64,000 nt of DNA from Gemmatimonadaceae bacterium (GTDB lineage: Bacteria; Gemmatimonadota; Gemmatimonadetes; Gemmatimonadales; Gemmatimonadaceae). The position numbers and the translations under genes are program-made. Location: contig JBBJNV010000019.1 of NCBI GenBank assembly GCA_037721215.1, forward strand, positions 25,307 to 89,306, written 5' to 3'. Below the pieces are notes generated by a model. The model saw only the letters and a program-made list of their open reading frames with translations. It was not told the origin of the DNA and did not search any database. Below are positions 42,771-52,012 of this stretch, one piece after another. The stretch's first letter is position 1; the number at the start of each line of letters is the position of its first letter.

Positions 42771-44726
42771 CTACCGCTTTGAGCCCGATCCACTCTCGGC
42801 GGCCTGAGTCGCAACCGTCCAATCGTTGATGGCCTCATCAAGTTTTTTCTTGAGTGCTTCAAGATCCCGCCCGAGGTTCACCGCCCGCCGCTTGCCATCC
42901 ACCGTTGTATAAAGCTCAGGATCCGCAAGCGTCGAAGTGATCCCCGCAATGCGACCTTCCAGTGACGTTACCCGCTGCTCGGCCTCTTCTGCCTTGCGCC
43001 TCGCGTTTCGACTGACGTCGCGATCCTTTCCCTTCTCGCTCTCCCGGCGCTTGGTCTTCTGCTTTTCATGTACGCGGCGCAGTGACTCTTCCTCCGCCGC
43101 ATTGACCGCGGCTGCATGTGCCCGCTCCCGGCTCGCAGTTTCCCACTCACCAAAAGTCCCCGCGAAATCGGTGATGTGTTTTTCATGCAGCACCCACACC
43201 CGGTCGACGAGGGTCCGAAGCAGCTCCCGGTCGTGGCTCACCAGAATGACGGAGCCATCGTAATCCTCTAGCGCATCCTCCAGCGCTTCGATCGATTCCA
43301 CATCGAGGTGATTGGTGGGCTCATCGAGGATCAGCAGGTTGGCGCGCGCGAGAACGATCATCGCCAGCGCAACTCGCGCCCTTTCGCCCCCGGACAAAGT
43401 GCCCGCGCTCCTTTGAACTTCGTCGCCGGAAAATCCAAAACGCGCAAGATGACTCTGCACCTGCCGCCGCTCCCACAGCGGACGGAGATCGGCGATGACG
43501 TCATAAATGGACCTATCGAGCGGTACCTGGCTCATGTCCTGGCGGTAGTACGCCGCCTTGATCGACCCGCCCAGCCTCAACTCACCCCCCATGATTTCGT
43601 GCTCGCCGATCAACGAGCGCAACAGCGTCGATTTGCCCGCACCGTTCGGACCGAGCAGACCAAGAATTTCGCCGCGCTTGAGAATCGTCGTGAAATCCTC
43701 GATCAACACCTGATCGTTGATCCCGATTCGGGCGTGGTTGGCGACCAGTATCTGATCTCCACCACGATCCCCAACATCGAGCCTGAGCGCCATCGCTCCC
43801 TCCGACCCGACCGGTGATCCGAGGCGCGGCAGGCGCGCAAGCAGCTTGCGCCGCCCTTTCGCCTGCTTGGTGTTCTGGCCGGCGAGATTCCGCCGGACAT
43901 AATCTTCCTGCTCCGACACGAATCGCTGCTGCTTGTCGAACGCGCGCTGCTGAGAGAGCCGCTTCTCCTCACGCTGCCTCACGAACGCTTCATAATTTCC
44001 GATGTAGGCGAACGCCGAATCGCCCTCGAAATGCAGCACGTGGTCGACGACATTCGACAGAAATGCACGGTCGTGGCTGATGAGCAGAATCGTCTTGTCG
44101 CTGCCCTTGAGATAGTCCTCGAGCCACTGCGTCGTATCCAGATCGAGGTGATTCGTTGGCTCATCGAGCAGAAGTACATCAGCCGGACTCACTAGCTGGC
44201 GTGCAACTCCCAGACGGCCCCGCTCACCCCCGCTCAGCTGCGTCAGTGGTCGGGTTCGCGCCTCGACAGGGTCGAAGCCGAGCCCGTGGAGAACCGCGTC
44301 TACCCGAGGGGCAAATGTGTATCCGCCCTCTCTGTCGAAACGCTCGAGGTCCTTGTCGTAGCGGGAAAGCATCCCCGGAGTCGAGGCTTCGCCCAGCTCT
44401 CCGATCCAGATGCTCTGCTCAGCAAGCGATACCTCGAGTGCAAGCAGGTCGGCGAACTGTCCCGCCGCCGCAGTCCATACCGAGTCAGCGTCACCGAAAT
44501 CCCGATGCTGTTCGAGCAGCGATACGCGTAGTCCGGGCTGCTTCGAAACGCTGCCAAAAGTCGGCTGCTGGTCTCCGGTGATCAGTCTGAAAAGTGTCGT
44601 TTTGCCCGTTCCGTTACGGCCGACGATACCCCAGCGTTCTCCCCTTGCCGCGGTGAACGTGACGTTCCGAAACAACTTGGTAGCGCCGAAGTGTACCTCG
44701 GCGCCGGACACCGAAATCTGCGTCAC
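42771..44726 (-). CDS. ABC-F family ATPase (Uup/Ettal-like)
   Basis: A 651-residue soluble protein with two ABC domains and no membrane segments. Walker A GRNGTGKTT and GPNGAGKST, signatures LSGGERGRLGVA and LSGGERARVALA, and Walker B LLLDEPTNHLD and LILDEPTNHLD are intact. A charged interdomain linker (about 240-310) and a C-terminal coiled coil (about 560-650) match Uup. ABC-F proteins act on ribosomes. The GTG overlaps the aminotransferase stop (GTGA), making it the last gene of the serine operon. Confidence 0.9.
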   Translation of the reverse strand: MTQISVSGAEVHFGATKLFRNVTFTAARGERWGIVGRNGTGKTTLFRLITGDQQPTFGSVSKQPGLRVSLLEQHRDFGDADSVWTAAAGQFADLLALEVSLAEQSIWIGELGEASTPGMLSRYDKDLERFDREGGYTFAPRVDAVLHGLGFDPVEARTRPLTQLSGGERGRLGVARQLVSPADVLLLDEPTNHLDLDTTQWLEDYLKGSDKTILLISHDRAFLSNVVDHVLHFEGDSAFAYIGNYEAFVRQREEKRLSQQRAFDKQQRFVSEQEDYVRRNLAGQNTKQAKGRRKLLARLPRLGSPVGSEGAMALRLDVGDRGGDQILVANHARIGINDQVLIEDFTTILKRGEILGLLGPNGAGKSTLLRSLIGEHEIMGGELRLGGSIKAAYYRQDMSQVPLDRSIYDVIADLRPLWERRQVQSHLARFGFSGDEVQRSAGTLSGGERARVALAMIVLARANLLILDEPTNHLDVESIEALEDALEDYDGSVILVSHDRELLRTLVDRVWVLHEKHITDFAGTFGEWETASRERAHAAAVNAAEEESLRRVHEKQKTKRRESEKGKDRDVSRNARRKAEEAEQRVTSLEGRIAGITSTLADPELYTTVDGKRRAVNLGRDLEALKKKLDEAINDWTVATQAAESGSGSKR

Positions 44727-45850
44727 GCAGTTACATCCAACGGTGTCATGCGTCCTAGCGTCGCTGCCGCTCGTTCACACGCCGCGAAGCATCGTTCGAG
44801 AGTCTCGGGAGTGTGATCGCCCATGTGCCCAATGCGGAATGTCGTATCCCGGAGCTTTCCATACCCACTGGCGACTCTGATCCCCTGCTGCGCGACTGCA
44901 CTGGTGAAGACATCGCCCGTCAGGCGGGCAGGTAGCCGGATGGTTGAGACGGTGGGGGAGCGGAATGCGTGCCCTGCGATGTTCTCCCAACCGTCGTCCC
45001 CGCCCTCCCGCATTCGAGCCAGCCACAGTCTCGTAGCCAAAGCCATCTCCATATGCCGGATCCACCGGTTTTCCATTCCCTCCTTGAGGATCGCCGCCAG
45101 TTGAACGTCGAGCGCGTATAGAAGCGAAAGCGCAGGTGTCGCCGGAACCTGTCCGGCGTTGACGAACTTGTCCATCTCTACGATGTCAAAATACACTCCC
45201 CGATTCGACTGCTCGGCCGCCATACGAACGAACTCTGCCGACGCTACGGCGAACGCGAGACCAGGGGGCAGCGCCAGAGCTTTCTGGGAGCCTGTTAGTA
45301 CATAATCTAACTGCCACTTGTCGAAGTACAGCTCCGCACCGCCCAGCCCGCTCACGCTGTCTACGAGACACAGCGCTCCATACGCGTGCGCCATGTCGGA
45401 AATGACATGGATGTGATTCAACGCCCCGGTCGAAGTCTCGGAATGAGTGACGGTGATGGCTCGATATTGTCTCTTGGTTAGGTATTCTTTTAATTCTCCG
45501 TGAGTGTGGGCCTCACCCCATGGAACCTCATAACGATCGACTTCGCGCCCGCAGGCTTCGGCAATGTGGGCAAAACGTTCTGAGAAGGCACCATTCACGA
45601 GGCAGAGAATCCTCCCCGGTGGTGTGCACCGCACCGCCGCTTCCATCAGCCCCGTGCCGGACGACGCAGTGACGTAAACTGGCCGCTCTGTCTTGAAGAC
45701 TTCCTTCAACCCGATCTGCAGCCGAGCAAACAGATCCTCGAACTCCTGGCTCCGATGCGGGATCATCGGCCGCGTCATCGCCTCGAGCACTTCCCGGCGA
45801 ACCTCCGTGGGGCCCGGAACGAAGAAGGTGCCAAATTCCGTATCTGTCAT
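44723..45850 (-). CDS. class-V aminotransferase, probable serine-pathway phosphoserine/serine aminotransferase
   Basis: A 375-residue PLP enzyme of the alanine/serine-glyoxylate aminotransferase branch: FVPGPTEVRREVLEAM, ASSGTGLMEAAVRC, HSETSTGALN and the PLP lysine in TGSQKALALPPG. It is not a canonical SerC by sequence, but lies after serB in an operon with serA, and so probably supplies the transamination of 3-phosphohydroxypyruvate. The ATG at 45850 overlaps the serB stop (ATGA). Confidence 0.82.
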   Translation of the reverse strand: MTDTEFGTFFVPGPTEVRREVLEAMTRPMIPHRSQEFEDLFARLQIGLKEVFKTERPVYVTASSGTGLMEAAVRCTPPGRILCLVNGAFSERFAHIAEACGREVDRYEVPWGEAHTHGELKEYLTKRQYRAITVTHSETSTGALNHIHVISDMAHAYGALCLVDSVSGLGGAELYFDKWQLDYVLTGSQKALALPPGLAFAVASAEFVRMAAEQSNRGVYFDIVEMDKFVNAGQVPATPALSLLYALDVQLAAILKEGMENRWIRHMEMALATRLWLARMREGGDDGWENIAGHAFRSPTVSTIRLPARLTGDVFTSAVAQQGIRVASGYGKLRDTTFRIGHMGDHTPETLERCFAACERAAATLGRMTPLDVTA

Positions 45851-46491
45851 CCCAGCACTAACTCCTGTAACTGTCTGAATGTGGCGACTGTCGCGTCCGC
45901 TGCCCTTACAACCGCCATCCGCGTCACAAACCCCGTGAACGCGACGAAGCAATCTACCGCTGGCCTCAACTCGGCGTCCGTCACCCCGTCTCCAACAGCA
46001 ATAACCGGCCTGGGCAAGTCGAGCGCGTCGACAACAAGCCGCTTTCCTCCCTGGCGGGACAACAGGCTGGCCTCGTCGTAACCCCCATACCCTCCGCTCG
46101 AGGTAAACGAAACGGAAACCGCATGAACATCATCCGCTGCCACTCCCAGCAATTCAGCGAGTGGAAGAATTGCCTCGCGTATCCCCCCGCTTACCAGAAC
46201 CACCTGGACGCCAGCGGCCTGCATGGCGACTATCGATTCCGCGGCTCCACGGGCTACCGAGCTTATGTAAGCATCAGCAAGCCGACCGACGTCTCCCCGC
46301 GAAGGTCTCACCTCCGACAACCGCAGCTCGAAGACGTCGTCGAGCCTGCTTGCACCCGACATCGCCAGCTCCGTCAAGCGAGACACCCTTTCGACGACAT
46401 CGGGACCGTGCCGGACTGCCAGCCAGTCGATCCCCTCGATGCCACTGAGGGTCGAATCCACATCGAGAATGACCGTGCGAAACCGCGTCAA
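45847..46491 (-). CDS. serB: HAD-family phosphoserine phosphatase
   Basis: A 214-residue HAD phosphatase. Motif I reads VILDVDSTLSGIEGIDWLA with nucleophile Asp, motif II is VLVSGG, and motif III/IV is VIAVGDGVTDAEL. The cap resembles SerB. It hydrolyses phosphoserine. It begins with TTG at 46491, 40 bp after the FAD-oxidase gene, and overlaps the aminotransferase. Confidence 0.86.
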   Translation of the reverse strand: MTRFRTVILDVDSTLSGIEGIDWLAVRHGPDVVERVSRLTELAMSGASRLDDVFELRLSEVRPSRGDVGRLADAYISSVARGAAESIVAMQAAGVQVVLVSGGIREAILPLAELLGVAADDVHAVSVSFTSSGGYGGYDEASLLSRQGGKRLVVDALDLPRPVIAVGDGVTDAELRPAVDCFVAFTGFVTRMAVVRAADATVATFRQLQELVLG

Positions 46492-46531
46492 AGGATGTGG
46501 TCCTGCGCAAGAATGCCCATGTGAAAACGAG

Positions 46532-47899
46532 TCAAAGAATATTGTCCGGCGCCAGCAGATTAAACGGATCGAGCTCCTTTTTCACAGCGCGCATCACTCC
46601 CAGCTGGATTGGACTCATCTGCATCCCTACCCATTTGCGTTTCAGCTTTCCGATCCCGTGCTCTGCGGCCACTGTTCCGCCGGCTGCCAATACAGACCGG
46701 AGAATTTCCTCGATGACTCTCTCGATAGCCTTCAGTTCGCCTGCATCGCGCGCAATGAAGTTCTGATGCGGATGCCCGTTTCCCGCGTGGCCATAGATCA
46801 CAGCCTGTTCCAGGCCGGCATCCCGCGTGATCGCGCGCGCGCCGACGAGCGTCTCCCCCAGCCGCGAATACGGGACCGCCCAGTCGGTAGATACCTTCCG
46901 CCCACCGAACTCCCTGTACCGCGCTCCCCGTTCGTTCATCGTTGCGGGCACGTTGTGTCTCATCTTGCGAGCGTGCCTCAGCTCTGCCTCCCCCTCAAAC
47001 ACCCGCGCATCCTCGCCCGCACCGAACCGCTCGGCGATTTCGAGCCACCGGCCGAGTACTTCTTCAGTATCGGTGGCAACTTCCTCTTCGACATACACCA
47101 TCGCCGACGCGTCCCCCGCCCATCCAGGTTGATCGTCCGCCATTCGCGCAATGGCAAAGGCAAGGTCATCCAGATACTCCAGGCATCGTGGGCAGACCGA
47201 CGTCGACATCCGCGCGGCAACGACAAAATCGATCGCCGTCCGTTCGTCCATGAACGGAAACGCAATGCCGATGACTACCTCGGGCAGCGGCAGCAGCGAC
47301 AGCTCAGCCTCGATCACTACGCCGAGTGTTCCTTCACTGCCAATGAACCAGTCCATGGCGTCCTGGGCGAACGCGTAGCCGACAGTATTCTTTTCGAGAA
47401 CCGGGCGACGCAGCTCGACAATTTCGCCCGAGGCAAGTGCGACCTTCAGTGCCCGGATATGCGGCCGAGTGGCGCCGTATTTCAGCGAGCGGGCGCCTGA
47501 TGCATTGCACGCTATGGCGCCGCCAATCGTTGATTCGTCCTCGCTGGTGGGATCGGGAGGGAAGAGAAGTCCCTCCGAAGCGGCCGCCCGCTTCAGGTCG
47601 CCTACTAGTACTCCGGCTTCAACTCGCATCGACCGCGTCGCTGCATCGATGTCGATGATCCGTGTCAGCCCTCGAGTCGAGAGCAACGTCCCTGCATCAG
47701 TGATCGATGCGCCCGTCGTACTGGTCTGACCCCCGGCTGTCGTGACCGACATTCTGTGTGCTGTCGCTCGCGCAAGAATTTCGGCGACTTCCTCTGTGGA
47801 TTCCGGTCGAGCCACACCATCAGGTGTCATCGTCAGTCCCGACGCGTCTGAACTGTACGCTGCGCGCACTCCGGCGTCGGTGTTGACCTCGGTGCTCAC
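46532..47899 (-). CDS. FAD-linked D-2-hydroxyacid dehydrogenase (GlcD/D2HGDH-like)
   Basis: A 455-residue FAD-binding-4 oxidoreductase. The PP-loop-like TTAGGQTSTTGASI and PPDPTSEDESTIGGAIACN bind FAD, and the C-terminal GTVAAEHGIGKLKR is the substrate-domain signature. GlcD, D-lactate and D-2-hydroxyglutarate dehydrogenases share this plan. Sitting between serA and serB with a GTGA overlap, it most likely oxidises the D-2-hydroxyglutarate made when SerA reduces 2-oxoglutarate (inference). Confidence 0.85.
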   Translation of the reverse strand: MSTEVNTDAGVRAAYSSDASGLTMTPDGVARPESTEEVAEILARATAHRMSVTTAGGQTSTTGASITDAGTLLSTRGLTRIIDIDAATRSMRVEAGVLVGDLKRAAASEGLLFPPDPTSEDESTIGGAIACNASGARSLKYGATRPHIRALKVALASGEIVELRRPVLEKNTVGYAFAQDAMDWFIGSEGTLGVVIEAELSLLPLPEVVIGIAFPFMDERTAIDFVVAARMSTSVCPRCLEYLDDLAFAIARMADDQPGWAGDASAMVYVEEEVATDTEEVLGRWLEIAERFGAGEDARVFEGEAELRHARKMRHNVPATMNERGARYREFGGRKVSTDWAVPYSRLGETLVGARAITRDAGLEQAVIYGHAGNGHPHQNFIARDAGELKAIERVIEEILRSVLAAGGTVAAEHGIGKLKRKWVGMQMSPIQLGVMRAVKKELDPFNLLAPDNIL

Positions 47900-49506
47900 C
47901 CGTTGTCGAAGCTTACGATGGCGGCGGACATAACGTCGGGGAGTGCGAGCAGCGATTGCCTGACGGGATCTCCGATATGTCCGTCGACAGACACCGCTGC
48001 CAGCGCCTGCCCCCCTTGAGCAAGCCGTGCCTGATGATACTCGGCGATGTTGACTCCCGCTTCGCCGAGCAGGGTGCCGACGCGGCCGATTACGCCGGGA
48101 ACGTCGTTATTGGTGAGGATGAGAAGCGTTCCGCGGGGCTGGATATCGACATGGAATGCTCCGATTCGCGTGAGCCGGGGAGCGCTGTTGGCCGGCGCAA
48201 CACCGACTACCGCTATCTCCTGCATGCCGCCGCTGAGGCGCACTTCGAGTGCGTGAGGATTATCGAGATTCGTCGTCTCGACGATCGACAGGTCGATTCC
48301 GCGCGCCGCCGCGAGCGATCGGGCATTGATGAGGTTGAGCCGCTCGCGTTCGATAACTGCGCCAAGTACTCCCATTGCCGCCGCGGAGAGAAGGGCGGTA
48401 GAGGCTCCGGTGAATGCAGACCCACATCGGACATCGACCCGCTGCAGCGCTTTCGTCCCCTGGCTCGAGAGGATGGCCTGCCCCACTGATGCTGCGCGTT
48501 GCGTGAGCAGAATCGCAGGCTGGATCGTTTTCCATTCTCCGCCATTAATCGCTGCGACGTTGATCGATCGTGAAAGCTCTCCGCTCAGCAATGCATCCCG
48601 CACTGCGATGCAGACATCGACCGCTACGTTTTTCTGCGCTTCTGCGGTCGACGCTCCGATGTGCGGGGTGAGGAAAAGGTTGGGGATCCGGCGGAGGGCA
48701 TCGTTGTCGGATAGCGGCTCCTTCTGGAATGCGTCCAGCGCCGCGCCCGCCAGTAACCCGTTCGTGAGAGCAGCGACCAGCGCCTCCTCGTCGACGATTC
48801 CGCCGCGAGCCATGTTCACCACAATCGCGCGCTGTGAAAGTCTTGCCAGCTCACGCTTTCCGATCATTCCCTTTGTCTCGTCGGTGAGCGGAGTATGAAC
48901 TGTCACGATATCCGCATCGTCGAGCAGTTGGTCGAGGGACTCGGCGCGCTTGACGCGAAGCGACTGAAACCGCGATTCGGGGATATAGGGATCGAAAGCA
49001 ATGACATCCATACCGAATGCGGCCGCTCGTTTTGCCACTTCTCCGCCAATTCGACCCAAGCCGACGATGCCCAGCGTCCGGCAATTCATCTCGGAACCCA
49101 GGAGCTGCGACCGATCCCACCTGCCCGAGCGCATCGACGAATCTGCCTTGGGCAGATGCCTCAACATCCCCAATACGACTCCAAAGAACAGCTCGGCGAC
49201 GGCAATAGTGTTCCCGGCCGGTGCATTGATCACGGCTACGCCCAGCTCGGTTGCGGTATCGAGATCGACGTTGTCGACGCCCACTCCTGCGCGACCGACG
49301 ACCTTGAGCTTCTTTGCGCTGCGGAGCAGCTCGGTGGATATGCGCGTCGCGCTGCGACCGACGATCGCGTCGTAGTTGGGGATCCTCGCCAGCAGTTCAT
49401 CGACCGGGAGAGTGGGCACTTCGTCGACGACCAGCGAGGGTTCGGCGGCGAGCAGTGCAACGCCCTCGGCGTCTATTTCATCGGTGACAAGAACTTTGAA
49501 TGACAC
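47896..49506 (-). CDS. serA: D-3-phosphoglycerate dehydrogenase
   Basis: A 536-residue long-form SerA. It has the NAD fold LGIVGLGRIGGEVAKRAAAFG, the catalytic Arg/Glu/His set (NMARGGIVDEEAL, LFLTPHIGASTAEAQ), an intervening ASB domain, and a C-terminal ACT domain (LILTNNDVPGVIGRVGTLLG) that binds serine for feedback. I chose GTG 49506, where the family starts (SFKVLVTDEI); upstream frame has no conserved residues. First gene of the serine operon. Confidence 0.93.
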   Translation of the reverse strand: MSFKVLVTDEIDAEGVALLAAEPSLVVDEVPTLPVDELLARIPNYDAIVGRSATRISTELLRSAKKLKVVGRAGVGVDNVDLDTATELGVAVINAPAGNTIAVAELFFGVVLGMLRHLPKADSSMRSGRWDRSQLLGSEMNCRTLGIVGLGRIGGEVAKRAAAFGMDVIAFDPYIPESRFQSLRVKRAESLDQLLDDADIVTVHTPLTDETKGMIGKRELARLSQRAIVVNMARGGIVDEEALVAALTNGLLAGAALDAFQKEPLSDNDALRRIPNLFLTPHIGASTAEAQKNVAVDVCIAVRDALLSGELSRSINVAAINGGEWKTIQPAILLTQRAASVGQAILSSQGTKALQRVDVRCGSAFTGASTALLSAAAMGVLGAVIERERLNLINARSLAAARGIDLSIVETTNLDNPHALEVRLSGGMQEIAVVGVAPANSAPRLTRIGAFHVDIQPRGTLLILTNNDVPGVIGRVGTLLGEAGVNIAEYHQARLAQGGQALAAVSVDGHIGDPVRQSLLALPDVMSAAIVSFDNG

Positions 49507-49596
49507 TATATGAATGAATGCGCTGGGAGGCGGGGTGGGGGGTGCAAGGCAAGGTAGCCGGTACAGACTGTTGGCTACAAGCAAATGGAGGGGCTT

Positions 49597-49944
49597 CTAT
49601 TTTACCGTCCACGCTTTCCAGGCGGTTTCGTCATAACCTATTGTGAGCTGGTTGCCATTTCTTACCAGTGGGACCTTGAGCAGTGCCGGCTGGGCAACGA
49701 GTTTGTCGAGCCAGGTCTCGTCCGACATCCGCGCATGCCTGAGGCCCGAATCCTGATATGCCGCCGAGTTGGAATCGATTAGTGCGCCGACGCCGAACTT
49801 CTGGGCGAAGCGGCGGAGCTCGCCCAGAGATGCTGCTTTTTCATTCAGGTCGACGAAATGGGTTTTGATGCGTCGCTCAGCGAAAAAGCGACGCGCTTTC
49901 CGGGTATCCGCGCTTTTGCGGATGCCGAAGATCTGTACTTCCAT
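49597..49944 (-). CDS. ArsC/Spx-fold protein lacking the catalytic cysteine
   Basis: A 115-residue protein with the ArsC/YffB fold: VQIFGIRKSADTRKARRFF at the start and KVPLVRNGNQLTIGYDE near the end. The active-site Cys that follows a [NR]xxC pattern in arsenate reductases is Ser here (RKSADTRK), and no Cys is present anywhere in the protein. It is therefore not a classical reductase; a Spx- or YffB-like binding role is possible. It is 90 bp upstream of serA on the same strand. Confidence 0.75.
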   Translation of the reverse strand: MEVQIFGIRKSADTRKARRFFAERRIKTHFVDLNEKAASLGELRRFAQKFGVGALIDSNSAAYQDSGLRHARMSDETWLDKLVAQPALLKVPLVRNGNQLTIGYDETAWKAWTVK

Positions 49945-50044
49945 TGATCAATGGGTGTGATGATCGTGGGTTTGATGCCGGCACACTCAAAAGAACGTCA
50001 TTCCCGTGAAAGCAGTAACCCATGGTGCCAGCTGCACGCGAATA

Positions 50045-51022
50045 ATGACTGACTCTTCTGAATTCTCGCCATCGTGGTGGCTTCGGGGAGCGCACGTTCA
50101 GACGATGTGGGGAAAGCTGTTCCGGCGGCAGGGATTGCACGCCACGCGGATAGAGCGATGGGACACGCCGGATGGGGATTTCCTCGAAGCCCATCACCTC
50201 GACGCCGCACCCGGCGCGCCTCGGCTCATTCTCCTGCATGGCCTCGAAGGCACCATCCGCTCGCACTATCTGCAGGGTCTTCTGGCTGAGGCGAAGCGTC
50301 GCGGGTGGGGCGGGAGCGTTCTCATCTTTCGGTCGTGCGGTGATGAAATCAATCGCACTCGCCGCTTCTATCATTCCGGCGAGACCGGCGATCTCGCGTT
50401 TGCTCTCGAACAGATTGCGGCGGAGTTTCCAGATTCACCCCTTTTCATCGCAGGCATCTCACTCGGCGGCAACGTTTTATTGAAGTTCCTCGGGGAGCGT
50501 GGCGCGAACGTTGATCCACGGATCAAGGGGGCGGCGGCGATCTCCGTGCCGTTCGATCTGGGCAAGTCGTCGCGACATATCGACTTGGGTTTTGCCCGTG
50601 TCTACCAGCGGTTCTTCATGAAATCCCTGCTGAGGAAAGCTGCCGCCAAGCTCGAGCGGTTCCCGGATCTGATCGACTCTGGGCGGCTGGCCGGGATTCG
50701 TACGATTTATGATTTCGATGACAACCTGACTGCGCCGGTTCACGGCTTCCGTGATGCGGACGATTACTACAACCAGTCGAGCTCACTGGGATGGCTGCAT
50801 GGAATTAGGGTCAATACGCTACTATTAAGCTCGGTTGACGATCCTTTTCTCCCGCCGGAGGTTTTGCATGAAGTGCGCGGCATTGCCACCGGCAATCCCG
50901 CGCTCAAGCTGGAATTCACGTTGCAGGGCGGGCATGCGGGTTTCGTCAGCGGCGGAAACCCGTTCCGCCCGTTCTATTATGCGGAACGCAGGGTCGGTGA
51001 TTTTCTTGCAGAACAGCTTTAG
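50045..51022 (+). CDS. YheT-family alpha/beta hydrolase
   Basis: A 325-residue hydrolase of COG0429: PSWWLRGAHVQTMWGKLFRR at the start, LILLHGLEG, the nucleophile elbow AGISLGG, and the late DDPFLPPE and GGHAGFV segments with Asp and His. Esterase or acyltransferase activity is known for relatives; the substrate is unknown. The ATG at 50045 matches homologues better than upstream candidates. Confidence 0.85.
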   Translation: MTDSSEFSPSWWLRGAHVQTMWGKLFRRQGLHATRIERWDTPDGDFLEAHHLDAAPGAPRLILLHGLEGTIRSHYLQGLLAEAKRRGWGGSVLIFRSCGDEINRTRRFYHSGETGDLAFALEQIAAEFPDSPLFIAGISLGGNVLLKFLGERGANVDPRIKGAAAISVPFDLGKSSRHIDLGFARVYQRFFMKSLLRKAAAKLERFPDLIDSGRLAGIRTIYDFDDNLTAPVHGFRDADDYYNQSSSLGWLHGIRVNTLLLSSVDDPFLPPEVLHEVRGIATGNPALKLEFTLQGGHAGFVSGGNPFRPFYYAERRVGDFLAEQL

Positions 51023-51088
51023 GCGTAGCGAGATGAGGTTGCAGCTTGCACGGCGAACGTTTCAAGGCCGACTTAAACGGAGAACAGC

Positions 51089-51994
51089 GTGAACAGGAAG
51101 TCGATCAGAACGATCTCGTTATTTGCTCTTATGGCGTCCGTCGCAGGGTGCACCACAACTCAGATGAATCCTGGCCCCGAACATTCGGCCGAGAGTCATG
51201 CTGCGGGGCCGTCCACTTCGGTTGCGATCGTTTCCAATGCATCGTTGCCGGCCGGCGCCGACGAAGCCATGGCCCGCCTCAGCAGCTCGCCGCGTCACGG
51301 GGAGTGGGTGATGATTTCCACTGGCCCGTCGGATAGCATCAAGGCGTGGGTCGTGTACCCGGAGCGGAAAACCAAGGCACCGGTGGTGATCGTGGTGCAC
51401 GAAATCTTCGGTGTGAGCACGTGGATCCGCGCAGTGGCCGACCAGCTCGCCGCCGATGGGTTCATCGCCGTAGCGCCCGATTTCCTCACCATGAAGCAGC
51501 TTCCTGACGGTCCCGACAGCGTCCGGACTCAGGCAACCGTCGCCGCGATCCGCACCCTGAACTCCGTAGATGTGCAGCGCCAGATAACGGCTATCGCCAA
51601 CTACGCGATGGCCCTCCCCGCGGCGCTGCCTCGCTACGGAGTTGTCGGATTCTGCTGGGGTGGCGCGGTGTCGTTCGAGCACGCGGTGCGCGCTCCTGCG
51701 CTTGGTGCATCAGTGGTGTACTACGGGACTTCACCCAAGGCAGAGACTCTGTCGATGGTCAAGGCTCCGGTGCTGGGGCTGTACGGTGGCAACGATGCCC
51801 GCGTGAACGCGACCATCCCCGCAGCCGATTCGACCATGCGCAGGCTGGGCAAGGTCTATTCGCCGGTCATCTATGATGGAGCGGGGCATGGTTTTCTGAG
51901 ACAGCAGAGCGGGGCGAACGGCGCCAATCTCACAGCAACCCAAAAGGCGTGGCCCGCGACCATCGCGTGGTTTCGGCAGCATCTGGGTGCATAG
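51089..51994 (+). CDS. dienelactone hydrolase family lipoprotein
   Basis: A 301-residue protein with a lipoprotein signal (SVAGC near residue 21), a ~50-residue linker, and a DLH alpha/beta domain. The nucleophile is Cys in GFCWGG, as in dienelactone hydrolase; the Asp is in GGNDARVN and the His in GAGHGFLRQQSG. GTG start at 51089. Substrate unknown; the lipoprotein form places it in the envelope. It is convergent with the M28 peptidase gene. Confidence 0.85.
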   Translation: MNRKSIRTISLFALMASVAGCTTTQMNPGPEHSAESHAAGPSTSVAIVSNASLPAGADEAMARLSSSPRHGEWVMISTGPSDSIKAWVVYPERKTKAPVVIVVHEIFGVSTWIRAVADQLAADGFIAVAPDFLTMKQLPDGPDSVRTQATVAAIRTLNSVDVQRQITAIANYAMALPAALPRYGVVGFCWGGAVSFEHAVRAPALGASVVYYGTSPKAETLSMVKAPVLGLYGGNDARVNATIPAADSTMRRLGKVYSPVIYDGAGHGFLRQQSGANGANLTATQKAWPATIAWFRQHLGA

Positions 51995-52012
51995 AGGCTC
52001 CTACTTCCTCGA

